Shown: in pieces, positions 54,982 to 62,780 of the stretch
Layout of the letters: each line of letters begins with the position of its first letter
Numbering within the stretch: the stretch's first letter is position 1
From: an uncultured Actinomycetes bacterium
Lineage (GTDB): Bacteria; Actinomycetota; Acidimicrobiia; Acidimicrobiales; Ilumatobacteraceae
DNA: 64,000 nt
Assembly: GCA_903872155.1 (NCBI GenBank)
Contig: CAIQJP010000099.1
Span: 1-64,000 of the forward strand
Reading direction: 5' to 3'
The notes under the pieces: generated by a model
The model's database searches: none
What the model was told of the DNA's origin: nothing
The model's input: the letters and a program-made list of their open reading frames with translations, nothing else
Program-made: the position numbers and the translations under genes

Positions 54982-55034
54982 CTCGTCCCCCTCTATCTCG
55001 TCTTAACCGTAGTCGGGTATGACACGCTAGGGAC

Positions 55035-55517
55035 ATGTCCATCCTCGATCGACCAGTACAAATTGCTTACAGCGCCCCAGGGACCAACACCCTCGAAGAG
55101 GCCGCCAACGAATTTCGCCAACGCACCAGCTGCGGTCCTTTCGTTTTTGCCCACCACATAGAGATCAACTCGTGCACGATCAATGGAGTGGCGAGCACAT
55201 TCGATCATTCGTCGGCTTACGGCTGGTGGGGCGAGATCATGGTTGAGCTCGTACGCGAACACACCGCACCTCTAGGACCAAGCCCATCGGGATTACATCA
55301 CATGGCATTCATGGTTGATTCGTTACAAGTCGGCGTTGATTGGTGCGCACAGCAAGGTTGGCCTCTCACCCTTCATGCCCAAACGAGCGGCGGACAAGAG
55401 TTTGTCTTTTGCGACGCACGACACGACCTCGGACATTTCATCGAAATGTACGAACCGTCCGAACGTTTACTCAACTTCTACGACTACGTCAAGAATCTTG
55501 CGTCAACCCCATCGTGA
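55035..55517 (+). CDS. VOC (glyoxalase/bleomycin-resistance) family protein
   Basis: 160 residues. VQIAYSAPGTNTLEEAANEF and GLHHMAFMVDSL, then GHFIEMYEPSERL contain the paired beta-alpha-beta-beta-beta modules of VOC proteins, with His/Glu residues that could bind a metal (HHIEIN, HHMAF, HFIEMYE). The reaction is unknown. Its TGA stop lies inside stem-loop copy 4. Confidence 0.78.
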   Translation: MSILDRPVQIAYSAPGTNTLEEAANEFRQRTSCGPFVFAHHIEINSCTINGVASTFDHSSAYGWWGEIMVELVREHTAPLGPSPSGLHHMAFMVDSLQVGVDWCAQQGWPLTLHAQTSGGQEFVFCDARHDLGHFIEMYEPSERLLNFYDYVKNLASTPS

Positions 55518-55568
55518 TTCTGGTGTGGATTTGTTGCGTATAGCGCAACAAATCCACACCAGAATCAC
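55514..55568. terminator. Convergent-junction stem-loop, copy 4
   Basis: A perfect 25-bp inverted repeat (arms 55514-55538 and 55544-55568) with a 5-nt TATAG loop. The stem contains the stop codon of the VOC gene (55515-55517). The outer part matches the other copies (GTGATTCTGGTG / CACCAGAATCAC). Confidence 0.8.
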
Positions 55569-55585
55569 AAGGTCTTCAGAAATTT

Positions 55586-56941
55586 TCACATGGTTGAGTC
55601 GTCGACCCAACTTCCGTGGAAGCCGAATGGAACACGCTGCGGCAGATGTACACGAGCGACTGGTGCCTTGGAAAGATCGCTGGCATCCAAAATGACCAAG
55701 TCGGTTGAATCGGTTGCGTCGTCATACACGAATCCCATGGCGTAGCCCTCATCTTCGTTGGCCGACGCAGAATCCTGCACGAAGACAAACTCACCAGGAT
55801 GGGCATTCGGCCCAAGATCATGAATGGTCTTTGACCCATTGCTCATGTCGTATCGCGCCACCACGCCAGGCTCGCCCATTTCTCCAGTCGCGCCGGGACG
55901 TGAACCCGCAACCCAGCCGTAACGGTGCTTCAAACCCACAACGCGATCATCCACTCGTGGGAATGCATGGGCCCAGTCGTCAATTTGAGTTTCGCGTACG
56001 GCGCCAGTCTTCATGTTAAATGCCCAGCGATACATGTAGCACGGCTCGAAACTGTCCATTGATCCGCGCCACATTGATTCATGGCGACCAACATCACAAA
56101 TCACTTCATCACCATCGACGTACGCATTCAGTGGGTGGAAGACATAGCACGGGTCGACGTTGAACCAGCGCACATCCTTATCGGTGCCCATGCGCGGCAT
56201 GATGCCGATACGGGCTCCGTAGTTGTCATCCCAACCAATGGGCGGAAGTCCTTCCGCCATCTTGTCGAGATTGAACACCACGGGTAGGTCCATGAAAATT
56301 GCATGATCTCGAGTGATCATGAAGTCATGCATCATCGTGCCGGCCGGGACAGTGATATCTGCCGTATGCACCAACTGACCATTGCCATCAAGGACGTGAT
56401 AGGTCAAAAATGGTGCGACTGCTGAATAACCAAAGAAATGCAATTCATTGGTTTCGGGGCACAACTTTGGGTGCGCGGTAAATGCCGTTTTCAGCTTTCC
56501 GCCGAAGTCGTCACTGCCAATGGTTTCAAGTTCTCGCGAAAGCTCCCAAGGCAAGTGACCTTCTTCTAAAGCCCAAATACGACCTGCGTGTCCGAGCACA
56601 TGGGTGTTTGCTGCACTTGCCGTCGGATCGAACATGGTCTCGGGGTCCATTGCATCAAGACCCTTTTCCCACTTCGGGGTACGCACATAGCGGTTGCGGT
56701 ACCACTTCGCCTGACCGCCTTCGAGACGTACTCCGTGAACCATGCCGTCACCGAAGAACCAGTGGCCGGCTTGACCATCTTTCGGGTTCGATCCATTGCG
56801 CACGTATAAGCCCGACAAACTCTTCGGAATTGAACCAGTCACTCGCAAATTGGTGTCGGTGATTTCGTTGAAGACTGGCGCGTAATTTCCTCGCAAAAAC
56901 CACGGCGTCTTTTCCGAATCTCGGTCGATCATGTCAGTCAT
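55586..56941 (-). CDS. Carotenoid oxygenase (RPE65/CCD family)
   Basis: 451 residues from ATG 56941 with a CGGGGGAACAAA motif. The four iron-binding His are visible in order: TAHPKLCPETNELHFF, MMHDFMITRDHAIFMD, YVFHPLNAYVDGD and FGFHGSWV. The family cleaves double bonds of carotenoids, apocarotenoids or stilbene-type phenylpropanoids. NGSNPKDGQAGHWFFGDGMVHG is a conserved early motif. As the last gene in an operon with a VOC protein, SDR, ligase and thiolase, the cleaved aldehyde could be oxidised and passed to CoA-dependent degradation. Confidence 0.93.
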   Translation of the reverse strand: MTDMIDRDSEKTPWFLRGNYAPVFNEITDTNLRVTGSIPKSLSGLYVRNGSNPKDGQAGHWFFGDGMVHGVRLEGGQAKWYRNRYVRTPKWEKGLDAMDPETMFDPTASAANTHVLGHAGRIWALEEGHLPWELSRELETIGSDDFGGKLKTAFTAHPKLCPETNELHFFGYSAVAPFLTYHVLDGNGQLVHTADITVPAGTMMHDFMITRDHAIFMDLPVVFNLDKMAEGLPPIGWDDNYGARIGIMPRMGTDKDVRWFNVDPCYVFHPLNAYVDGDEVICDVGRHESMWRGSMDSFEPCYMYRWAFNMKTGAVRETQIDDWAHAFPRVDDRVVGLKHRYGWVAGSRPGATGEMGEPGVVARYDMSNGSKTIHDLGPNAHPGEFVFVQDSASANEDEGYAMGFVYDDATDSTDLVILDASDLSKAPVARVHLPQRVPFGFHGSWVDDSTM

Positions 56942-56981
56942 TTTGTTCCCCCGAACAGTTGATTGGTTTCTTGTTGTATTT

Positions 56982-57386
56982 CTAGCGAACTTCGTTCCAC
57001 CATGGTGCCACTTGCGCAGCAAATCTTTTGGCGTATGAGCGAGTTAATTCATCAAGTGAATCACTCAGATCCTGATTCTCGGTCGGCGGGAGTTCAGATC
57101 CACCTTGCACTGGGTCGACCCACTCAAGTCTCAATCCCGCAAGAACGGACCCCAGCAACGGTGAAGCGATTTCGTGATGCTCACTCGTTTGATGCGCAAT
57201 GAAAGCCCGAAAATCGGTAAAGGCCAAAAGTGTGTAATACGTCTGGGGTTCTGAACCCCGCCAATACTCATAGCGCAACAATCCAGGTTCGCTACTGTGA
57301 CTCGCCCCATACAGATCTTTGGAGATCTGCTCGAACTGAGTCTCACAACCGGGCTTCACTTTAATGTGGGCGAGAATCGTGGCCAT
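56982..57386 (-). CDS. Antibiotic-biosynthesis-monooxygenase (ABM)-fold protein
   Basis: 134 residues. MATILAHIKVKPGCETQFEQISKDLYGASHSSEPGLLRYEYWRG is a clear ABM/dimeric alpha-beta barrel start, and YYTLLAFTDFRAFIAHQTSEHHE continues it. Some members are cofactor-free monooxygenases of polycyclic ketones or quinols. The C-terminal 40 residues (ENQDLSDSLDELTRSYAKRF) are an added helix. In the carotenoid-oxygenase operon. Confidence 0.78.
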   Translation of the reverse strand: MATILAHIKVKPGCETQFEQISKDLYGASHSSEPGLLRYEYWRGSEPQTYYTLLAFTDFRAFIAHQTSEHHEIASPLLGSVLAGLRLEWVDPVQGGSELPPTENQDLSDSLDELTRSYAKRFAAQVAPWWNEVR

Positions 57387-57420
57387 GGCGACACCGTAAC
57401 AAATCTGCTGATTCTAAAAA

Positions 57421-58371
57421 TCAGCCGACGAGCTTTTCGCTTAAGGACCACAACGCCGATGCTCGGGCTGGGTCGACCGCTCGAGCCGCAACTCCCCCGT
57501 CGTCAAGCTCGTCATCAGGAACAACTGCGCTCACATTGCAGTCCTCGCAATACTCTCCACCACGTCCATCTAGCAACGCCGATGTTGCCGCCCACACTGA
57601 TGTTGCAGCACCTTGTTCGGGCGACTTCCACGCCATTGCTGTTGGCCGTTCGGACAGACGAGTGATCAACGAGGTCAAAGTTTCTTCGGTCATGTATCGA
57701 CTGAGTTCAGTATGAATCACACCAGGGTGAACTGCAAAAGCGCGTACACCTTGATCGCGATAGCGACGATCAATTTCAACTGCGTGCAAAACATTGCACG
57801 TCTTCGCTGCACCATAGGCCAAGAACGGTTCATAATCACGGCGCTCAAAGTTCACATCATCAAAGTCAACATCACCCATTCGGTGGCCCGCCGAACTCAA
57901 GACAACGACGCGGGCCGGCGCCGACTCAACGAGACGCGGCAACAGATCGCGAGCCAACAAGAAATGCCCAAGATGATCGACTCCGAACTGTTGCTCGAAT
58001 CCATCAACAGTGTGACCAAGCGGCGTGGCCATAATTCCGGCATTCAAAATGAGACCATGAAGTGGAACATTGCGCGCCATGAACTCGGCAGCCGCAGCAC
58101 GTACTGATGTCAATGATCCCAAGTCAAGAATCAGACTTTCTAATTTTGCATCAGGATGAGCCGCACGAATTCCGACAGCAGCAGTTTCATTCTTTGCGAC
58201 GTCACGCGCAGCCATGACCACTATTGCGCCCTTGGACGCCAAGGCTCGAGAGGTTTCGAGACCCAGCCCTCCAGATGCACCTGTCACTAAAAAGCGGCGA
58301 CCCTGCAGATCAAGACCAGCCAGTACTTCGTCAGTTGTAGATGTCGCAGAAAAGCCACTATTTGTTGTCAT
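57421..58371 (-). CDS. Short-chain dehydrogenase/reductase, retinol-dehydrogenase-like
   Basis: 316 residues. VTGASGGLGLETSRALASKGAIVVMAARD with Arg after strand 2, which favours NADP(H); NAGIMATPLG; catalytic Ser in VLSSAGHR; YGAAKTCNVLHAVE. These long-chain SDRs act on retinal, protochlorophyllide or similar hydrophobic alcohols and aldehydes. Next to a carotenoid oxygenase, oxidation or reduction of a cleavage aldehyde is a natural guess. Confidence 0.88.
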   Translation of the reverse strand: MTTNSGFSATSTTDEVLAGLDLQGRRFLVTGASGGLGLETSRALASKGAIVVMAARDVAKNETAAVGIRAAHPDAKLESLILDLGSLTSVRAAAAEFMARNVPLHGLILNAGIMATPLGHTVDGFEQQFGVDHLGHFLLARDLLPRLVESAPARVVVLSSAGHRMGDVDFDDVNFERRDYEPFLAYGAAKTCNVLHAVEIDRRYRDQGVRAFAVHPGVIHTELSRYMTEETLTSLITRLSERPTAMAWKSPEQGAATSVWAATSALLDGRGGEYCEDCNVSAVVPDDELDDGGVAARAVDPARASALWSLSEKLVG

Positions 58372-58423
58372 GTCCGAAGCGTACGTTTGCGATGCTCACA
58401 CCAACGAGACGAGGACTCAACAA

Positions 58424-58897
58424 TCAGCCAAGGGGCCCACCGGCGAACCAACGGTCAAACATTGGTTTGATTGCACTCCACACCAGTTCAACGATCAAAC
58501 CACTCGGAGGCTGTACATACGTAAATGCCCCATAACCCTTATCAGGAGAAGCTTGTGCCATCGCCAACGTCCAACCCTTGGCAACAAGAGCTTCGGTTTC
58601 GCCCTTGACGTCATCGCTCCATACTCCGACGTGATGGATACCTGGATTCGTTCGTCCGTCCCAAATTGATCCGGGTGCACCTTCAAGCAGTTCAATGTGC
58701 TGCGGACCTTCGGCTGAGTATGTGAACTTCAAAGGAATGGTTTGCTCGCCGCCTGCTGGTGTCCACACGTGCTGCTCACGCTCTTGCGGTTCACACCACG
58801 TCACGCTCAATGATTCGCCTAATTCTTTCATCGCTAACTCAAGATTCGGAACTCGAATGCCTTGGTGATAGCAACGGGTGTAGTCAACTGTTCCCAT
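58424..58897 (-). CDS. VOC (glyoxalase) family protein
   Basis: 157 residues from ATG 58897, with AAAGAGGA upstream; a longer frame to 58978 overlaps the ligase gene and is rejected. RCYHQGIRVPNLELAMKELG, QHIELLEGAPGSIW, GIHHVGVWSDDVKGETEAL and GLIVELVW give the His/Glu metal positions. Could be an isomerase, epimerase or lyase. In the carotenoid-oxygenase operon. Confidence 0.82.
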   Translation of the reverse strand: MGTVDYTRCYHQGIRVPNLELAMKELGESLSVTWCEPQEREQHVWTPAGGEQTIPLKFTYSAEGPQHIELLEGAPGSIWDGRTNPGIHHVGVWSDDVKGETEALVAKGWTLAMAQASPDKGYGAFTYVQPPSGLIVELVWSAIKPMFDRWFAGGPLG

Positions 58898-58950
58898 AAC
58901 ATCCTCTTTCAATTGTCTCATTTGGTAGCGATCAATAGTTCTGGAATTCA

Positions 58951-60528
58951 CTAGATACGACGTTGGTGGCCTTCCCAATACGGAGCCCGTAATGGTTGCT
59001 TTTGAATCTTGCCCGTGCCGGTGCGGGGAATGTGTTGCACAAAGTCGACCGAACGTGGGGCTTTGTACCCTGCGAGTAATTCACGACAGTGCGCAATAAT
59101 CGCTTGCGCAATATCTGGACTCGCAGTCACTCCTTCTGCAACTTGAACGAGAGCTTTCACGCTTTCGCCAAATTCTTCGTCGGGAACGCCAATAACTGCA
59201 ACGTCTTCAACTGCGGGATGTGCCGCAATGACTCCTTCGATTTCGGCGGGATAGATATTCACTCCACCAGAAATGATCATGTCAATCTTGCGATCTGACA
59301 ACCACAGATAGCCATCGGAATCGATATAGCCGACATCGCCAGTTGTAAAGACTCCTGGTTCAAGATGTGAATCACGAGTCTTGGCTTCATCGTTATGGTA
59401 CGAGAAATCAGTGCCCATCTTGTTTTTGAAATACAGCGTTCCTTCCTGGCCCTGAGCAACTCGCTGACTCTCATCATTGACGACGATGACTTCAACAGAG
59501 TCGAGCGGCTTACCGACGCTTCCGCCTTTTGCTAACCATTCGGTCGACGAAACTGTTGAGATAATTGAACCTTCGGTACTTCCGTAATACTCGGTGATCT
59601 TCGGGCCCCACCATTCGATAAGACCTCGCTTCACTGCCGGCGGGCATGGTGCCGCCCCATGCCACACGGTCGTCAATGATGCACCAGAGAATTCACTCTT
59701 CACTTCAGCTGGTAAGTCCAACAAGCGCTTCATCTGGGTTGGAACAAGGTGCACATTTGTACATGAGTAACGATCGATCATCTGCAACATTGCTGCCGAG
59801 TCATATTTGTGTTGCATGACAGTTGTCGATCCACCGATCATCGGGAAGAACGAAAAGGCCCATTGAGCCGAGTGGTAAAACGGCCCACACAACATGGTTC
59901 GCCCGGGGATCGGCAAAAAGTTTGAAAAACCAGCAGCGATGAATTTCATGATGTCGGGAGTCATAGCCATGCCACCCGACAACGCACCCCGAACTCCCTT
60001 TGGACGCCCCGTAGTGCCTGACGTGTAGAACATTGGACCACCGAGCATTTGATCGGCAGGTTCGTCGGCGCTTGCTTGCGCGAGCACTGTTTCAAAATCT
60101 ATGAAGCGCGAATCACTGCGAACGGCGGCATCACTTGTCGTACCGATACCAACAACAAGTGTGAGGCTCTTTGCTCGGTCATCTTTCAGGGACGTTGACA
60201 CAGTTGCGTCGAATCGCTGATCAACAATGATCGCCTTTGCTTCGGCGTCGGCATAGACATAGGCAAGTTCATCAGCAACCCAATGCCAGTTAACTGGCAC
60301 ATATGTCCAGCCCCCGTGGGCGCAGGCCATTGCGATTTCGAACCATTCGCATTGATTGCCGGCAATGACCGCGATGGTGTCACCGGTTTTGAGTCCGTGC
60401 GAACGAAGCCCATTCACCAGTCGGTTCACACGTTCATCTAGTTCGACCCACGTCACGCTGTGTGTTTCATCAACGAGTGCGATTTCGCTCCCGCGATCGG
60501 CCAGATGTGCTTGCGTCAGTACAGCCAT
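58951..60528 (-). CDS. Acyl-CoA synthetase (AMP-forming)
   Basis: 525 residues from ATG 60528 with AGGAGAAATA upstream; a longer frame reaches into the SnoaL gene. MFYTSGTTGRPKGVRGA, ITEYYGSTEGSIIST, LSDRKIDMIISGGVNIYPAEIE and TGTGKIQKQPLR are the ligase motifs. It activates a carboxylic acid to CoA ester, followed in the same operon by VOC and SDR genes. Confidence 0.91.
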   Translation of the reverse strand: MAVLTQAHLADRGSEIALVDETHSVTWVELDERVNRLVNGLRSHGLKTGDTIAVIAGNQCEWFEIAMACAHGGWTYVPVNWHWVADELAYVYADAEAKAIIVDQRFDATVSTSLKDDRAKSLTLVVGIGTTSDAAVRSDSRFIDFETVLAQASADEPADQMLGGPMFYTSGTTGRPKGVRGALSGGMAMTPDIMKFIAAGFSNFLPIPGRTMLCGPFYHSAQWAFSFFPMIGGSTTVMQHKYDSAAMLQMIDRYSCTNVHLVPTQMKRLLDLPAEVKSEFSGASLTTVWHGAAPCPPAVKRGLIEWWGPKITEYYGSTEGSIISTVSSTEWLAKGGSVGKPLDSVEVIVVNDESQRVAQGQEGTLYFKNKMGTDFSYHNDEAKTRDSHLEPGVFTTGDVGYIDSDGYLWLSDRKIDMIISGGVNIYPAEIEGVIAAHPAVEDVAVIGVPDEEFGESVKALVQVAEGVTASPDIAQAIIAHCRELLAGYKAPRSVDFVQHIPRTGTGKIQKQPLRAPYWEGHQRRI

Positions 60529-60530
60529 AT

Positions 60531-60995
60531 CTATTTCTCCTGTCGCCCGATTGGATACCACGGAATATCAAATGCTTCTTGTCCAGCCACCTTCAACACG
60601 CGTTCTGCTATCAGCCAACGACCACCTTCACGGACAAACCGATCGTGATATTGCGCCCATAGATGAGCATCTGGTTGCTCTCCATGAAAACGGTGCCAGG
60701 CATATAAATATGTGACGGTGTGGGCTGACTCTGCAGAATCAAACACCACTTCGATATTTGACACATGATGACTGGTCGCGGCAAATCGATGAAGTCCGAG
60801 ACCAAGTCGTTCGCGGACATTTTCTTTTCCGCGCGTGACTGCGCCCATGCCTGGACCGTAATCAACGGAACAATCATCAGTGAAACACTCAGCCACTTCG
60901 GCAGCGTTGACTAAGTCAACATTGCGACAATACGAATGGATGACATCAACAATCGCTTGACGTTCAACAAGTTGTTGTACTGGGTCAAGCGACAT
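60531..60995 (-). CDS. SnoaL/NTF2-like protein
   Basis: 154 residues. QLVERQAIVDVIHSYCRNVDLVNAAEVAECFTDDCSVDYG and VREGGRWLIAERVLKV define the fold. Third SnoaL-like protein in the window beside a ligase gene (see 47095). Possible roles include dehydratase or isomerase in ring degradation; not determinable. The ligase starts two bases after its stop. Confidence 0.75.
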   Translation of the reverse strand: MSLDPVQQLVERQAIVDVIHSYCRNVDLVNAAEVAECFTDDCSVDYGPGMGAVTRGKENVRERLGLGLHRFAATSHHVSNIEVVFDSAESAHTVTYLYAWHRFHGEQPDAHLWAQYHDRFVREGGRWLIAERVLKVAGQEAFDIPWYPIGRQEK

Positions 60996-61022
60996 GTGAT
61001 GTCAAAATCAGTGTGTTAAAAA

Positions 61023-62171
61023 TCAGCGTGACAAAATGGTGACGCCCGAAATGCCGGGAGCGCCATACACGTGCGTGTACGCAACCTTCGGATCATTGGG
61101 CACCTGACGAGCACCAGCCTGACCACGAAGCTGCAGAACGTTTTCGTACACCTGACGCAAACCAGATGCACCGATCGGCTCACCGTTCGCCAAGCAACCA
61201 CCATCGGTATTCACCGGGAACTTGCCACCGATTTCGGTTTCGCCAGCCTGAATCATGAATTCTTGTTCGCCGTGTTCACAGAATCCGTTTTCGGCCATGT
61301 GCATCACTTCGGCACCGGCTTCGGTGTCCTGCAACTGTGCAAGATCGATGTCTTCTGGTCCGATACCTGCCATCTCAAAAGCAGCCTTCGACGAATCAAC
61401 TGTCGGCCCAGCGTTGTGCTCAAGAGCAATTGACGGAGCCAACACTTCAAAACTTCCGAAGCGACGACTACGAACGACTGCAGCGTTCAAGAAAATTGGC
61501 TTGTCGGTGTACAAGTGAGCTTTGTCGGCACGAGCCAAGATGAGTGCAACGCCACCTTCACCAGGTGAGCAGAACATGTATTGGGTCAATGGGTACGACA
61601 ACATCAACGAGTCAAGGGCTTCTTGTTCGGAGATGGGCTTACGACGCCATGCCATCGGGTTCATCGAGCCGTTACGGAAAGCCTTTTCGGACACCTTTCC
61701 CAAGGTGCTGTGCGAGATGCCGTATTCGTGCATGTAACGGTTGATCTTCATACCGAAGAACTGTGTGGTTAACGCCAAGCCAGACGCTCCGTACCAGTTA
61801 CCAAGACCAGCACCGCGAGTGTCGACTCGGAATGCGCCGCGCTCGTGCTTGTCGAAGCCAATGGCGATACCAAGATCGAAAACACCTGAACGAATCGTGT
61901 TGTATGCCGAGAACAAGGCCGAACCACCCGTGGCACAACCATTGGCCACATTGATGAACTGCAAACCAGTCAAACCAAGTTGCGACACCATGGTGTCAGC
62001 AGCACCTGCAGCAGCCGAACCGCCAAAAGCGAATTGGACATCTTCCCATTTCACTCCGGCATCAGCGCAGGCACGACGAACGGCGATGACGCCTTGTTCC
62101 ATACCCGACACACCTTCGGTGCGACCGAATTCATGCATTCCAATTCCGACGATGGCGACTTCAGTACTCAT
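61023..62171 (-). CDS. Thiolase-family lipid-transfer-type protein (Ltp-like), partner of the DUF35 protein
   Basis: 382 residues. VANGCATGGSAL has the nucleophilic Cys at about residue 96. The second conserved thiolase motif, normally GHPxGATG, reads GEPIGASG, so its His is replaced by Glu. That fits thiolase-like proteins that are not classical ketothiolases, such as the Ltp2 aldolases, which release side chains by retro-aldol cleavage with a DUF35 partner. The DUF35 gene is directly upstream. Steroid-type side-chain cleavage is a hypothesis, not shown by sequence. Confidence 0.84.
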   Translation of the reverse strand: MSTEVAIVGIGMHEFGRTEGVSGMEQGVIAVRRACADAGVKWEDVQFAFGGSAAAGAADTMVSQLGLTGLQFINVANGCATGGSALFSAYNTIRSGVFDLGIAIGFDKHERGAFRVDTRGAGLGNWYGASGLALTTQFFGMKINRYMHEYGISHSTLGKVSEKAFRNGSMNPMAWRRKPISEQEALDSLMLSYPLTQYMFCSPGEGGVALILARADKAHLYTDKPIFLNAAVVRSRRFGSFEVLAPSIALEHNAGPTVDSSKAAFEMAGIGPEDIDLAQLQDTEAGAEVMHMAENGFCEHGEQEFMIQAGETEIGGKFPVNTDGGCLANGEPIGASGLRQVYENVLQLRGQAGARQVPNDPKVAYTHVYGAPGISGVTILSR

Positions 62172-62204
62172 TGTTTTCTCCCTGACTCAGTATCTGATAA
62201 AAAC

Positions 62205-62630
62205 TCACGCCACCGGCGCGAAAGCGAATGTGACAACTTCATTTCCGGAGGCATCGGTCGACAGCGGAACGATGACCATCTCCATCTCCATACCAATCTT
62301 GAGTTTTTCCGGATCGGCTTCAGTCAGACGAGCTTCAACTTTGATCTGACCAGGCAATTCGACATAGCCAACACCAAAGGCCTTGAAAGTCTTTGGGTCA
62401 ACATCGCCGGCGTATGGCGGTGCTTTGGGTGGGAAACCCTGAACTGTCCAAGTCCACAACGTGCCACGACGACCCAGCAAAACCTGCTCGGTCTTTTCAC
62501 CGGTGCATTTCGGACAGCCTGCCTGCACGGGGAACATGTGGTTTCCACAAGCCACGCAGCGACTACCGATCAGTTGCGGTGTTTCTGATGGCCAGGTGAA
62601 GACACCTTCAGTGACTGGAACTTGAGCCAT
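62205..62630 (-). CDS. DUF35/OB-fold zinc-ribbon acyl-CoA-associated protein
   Basis: 141 residues. A rubredoxin-like zinc ribbon (CVAC...CPKC at about residues 26-44) is followed by an OB fold (GTLWTWTVQGFPPKAP, VGYVELPGQIKVEARL). DUF35 proteins dock on thiolase-like enzymes as substrate or CoA-binding partners, as in the Ltp2-ChsH2 complex. First gene of the operon reaching to 55586. Motif AAAGGGGAAATC upstream of the ATG. Confidence 0.88.
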   Translation of the reverse strand: MAQVPVTEGVFTWPSETPQLIGSRCVACGNHMFPVQAGCPKCTGEKTEQVLLGRRGTLWTWTVQGFPPKAPPYAGDVDPKTFKAFGVGYVELPGQIKVEARLTEADPEKLKIGMEMEMVIVPLSTDASGNEVVTFAFAPVA

Positions 62631-62780
62631 GATTTCCCCTTTACGAACGAAAACGAACGACTGCTTTCGCAGTCACGTCAAACCTTAGTTCTGACCTTAG
62701 TCAAGAAACTTACCCGACGATTAATTAACTCACGAGCCACTACCCTTGTGCCCTGTACAGCGTTTACCTAGGGGGAATCC

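Noticed and set aside
61741-62588. Overlapping 202-residue plus-strand frames
   Set aside because: They are shadows of the thiolase and DUF35 genes on the minus strand, with low-complexity composition.
62659-62674. GACTGC-TTTC-GCAGTC as a regulatory element
   Set aside because: A 6-bp stem in the DUF35 leader is too short to separate from chance.
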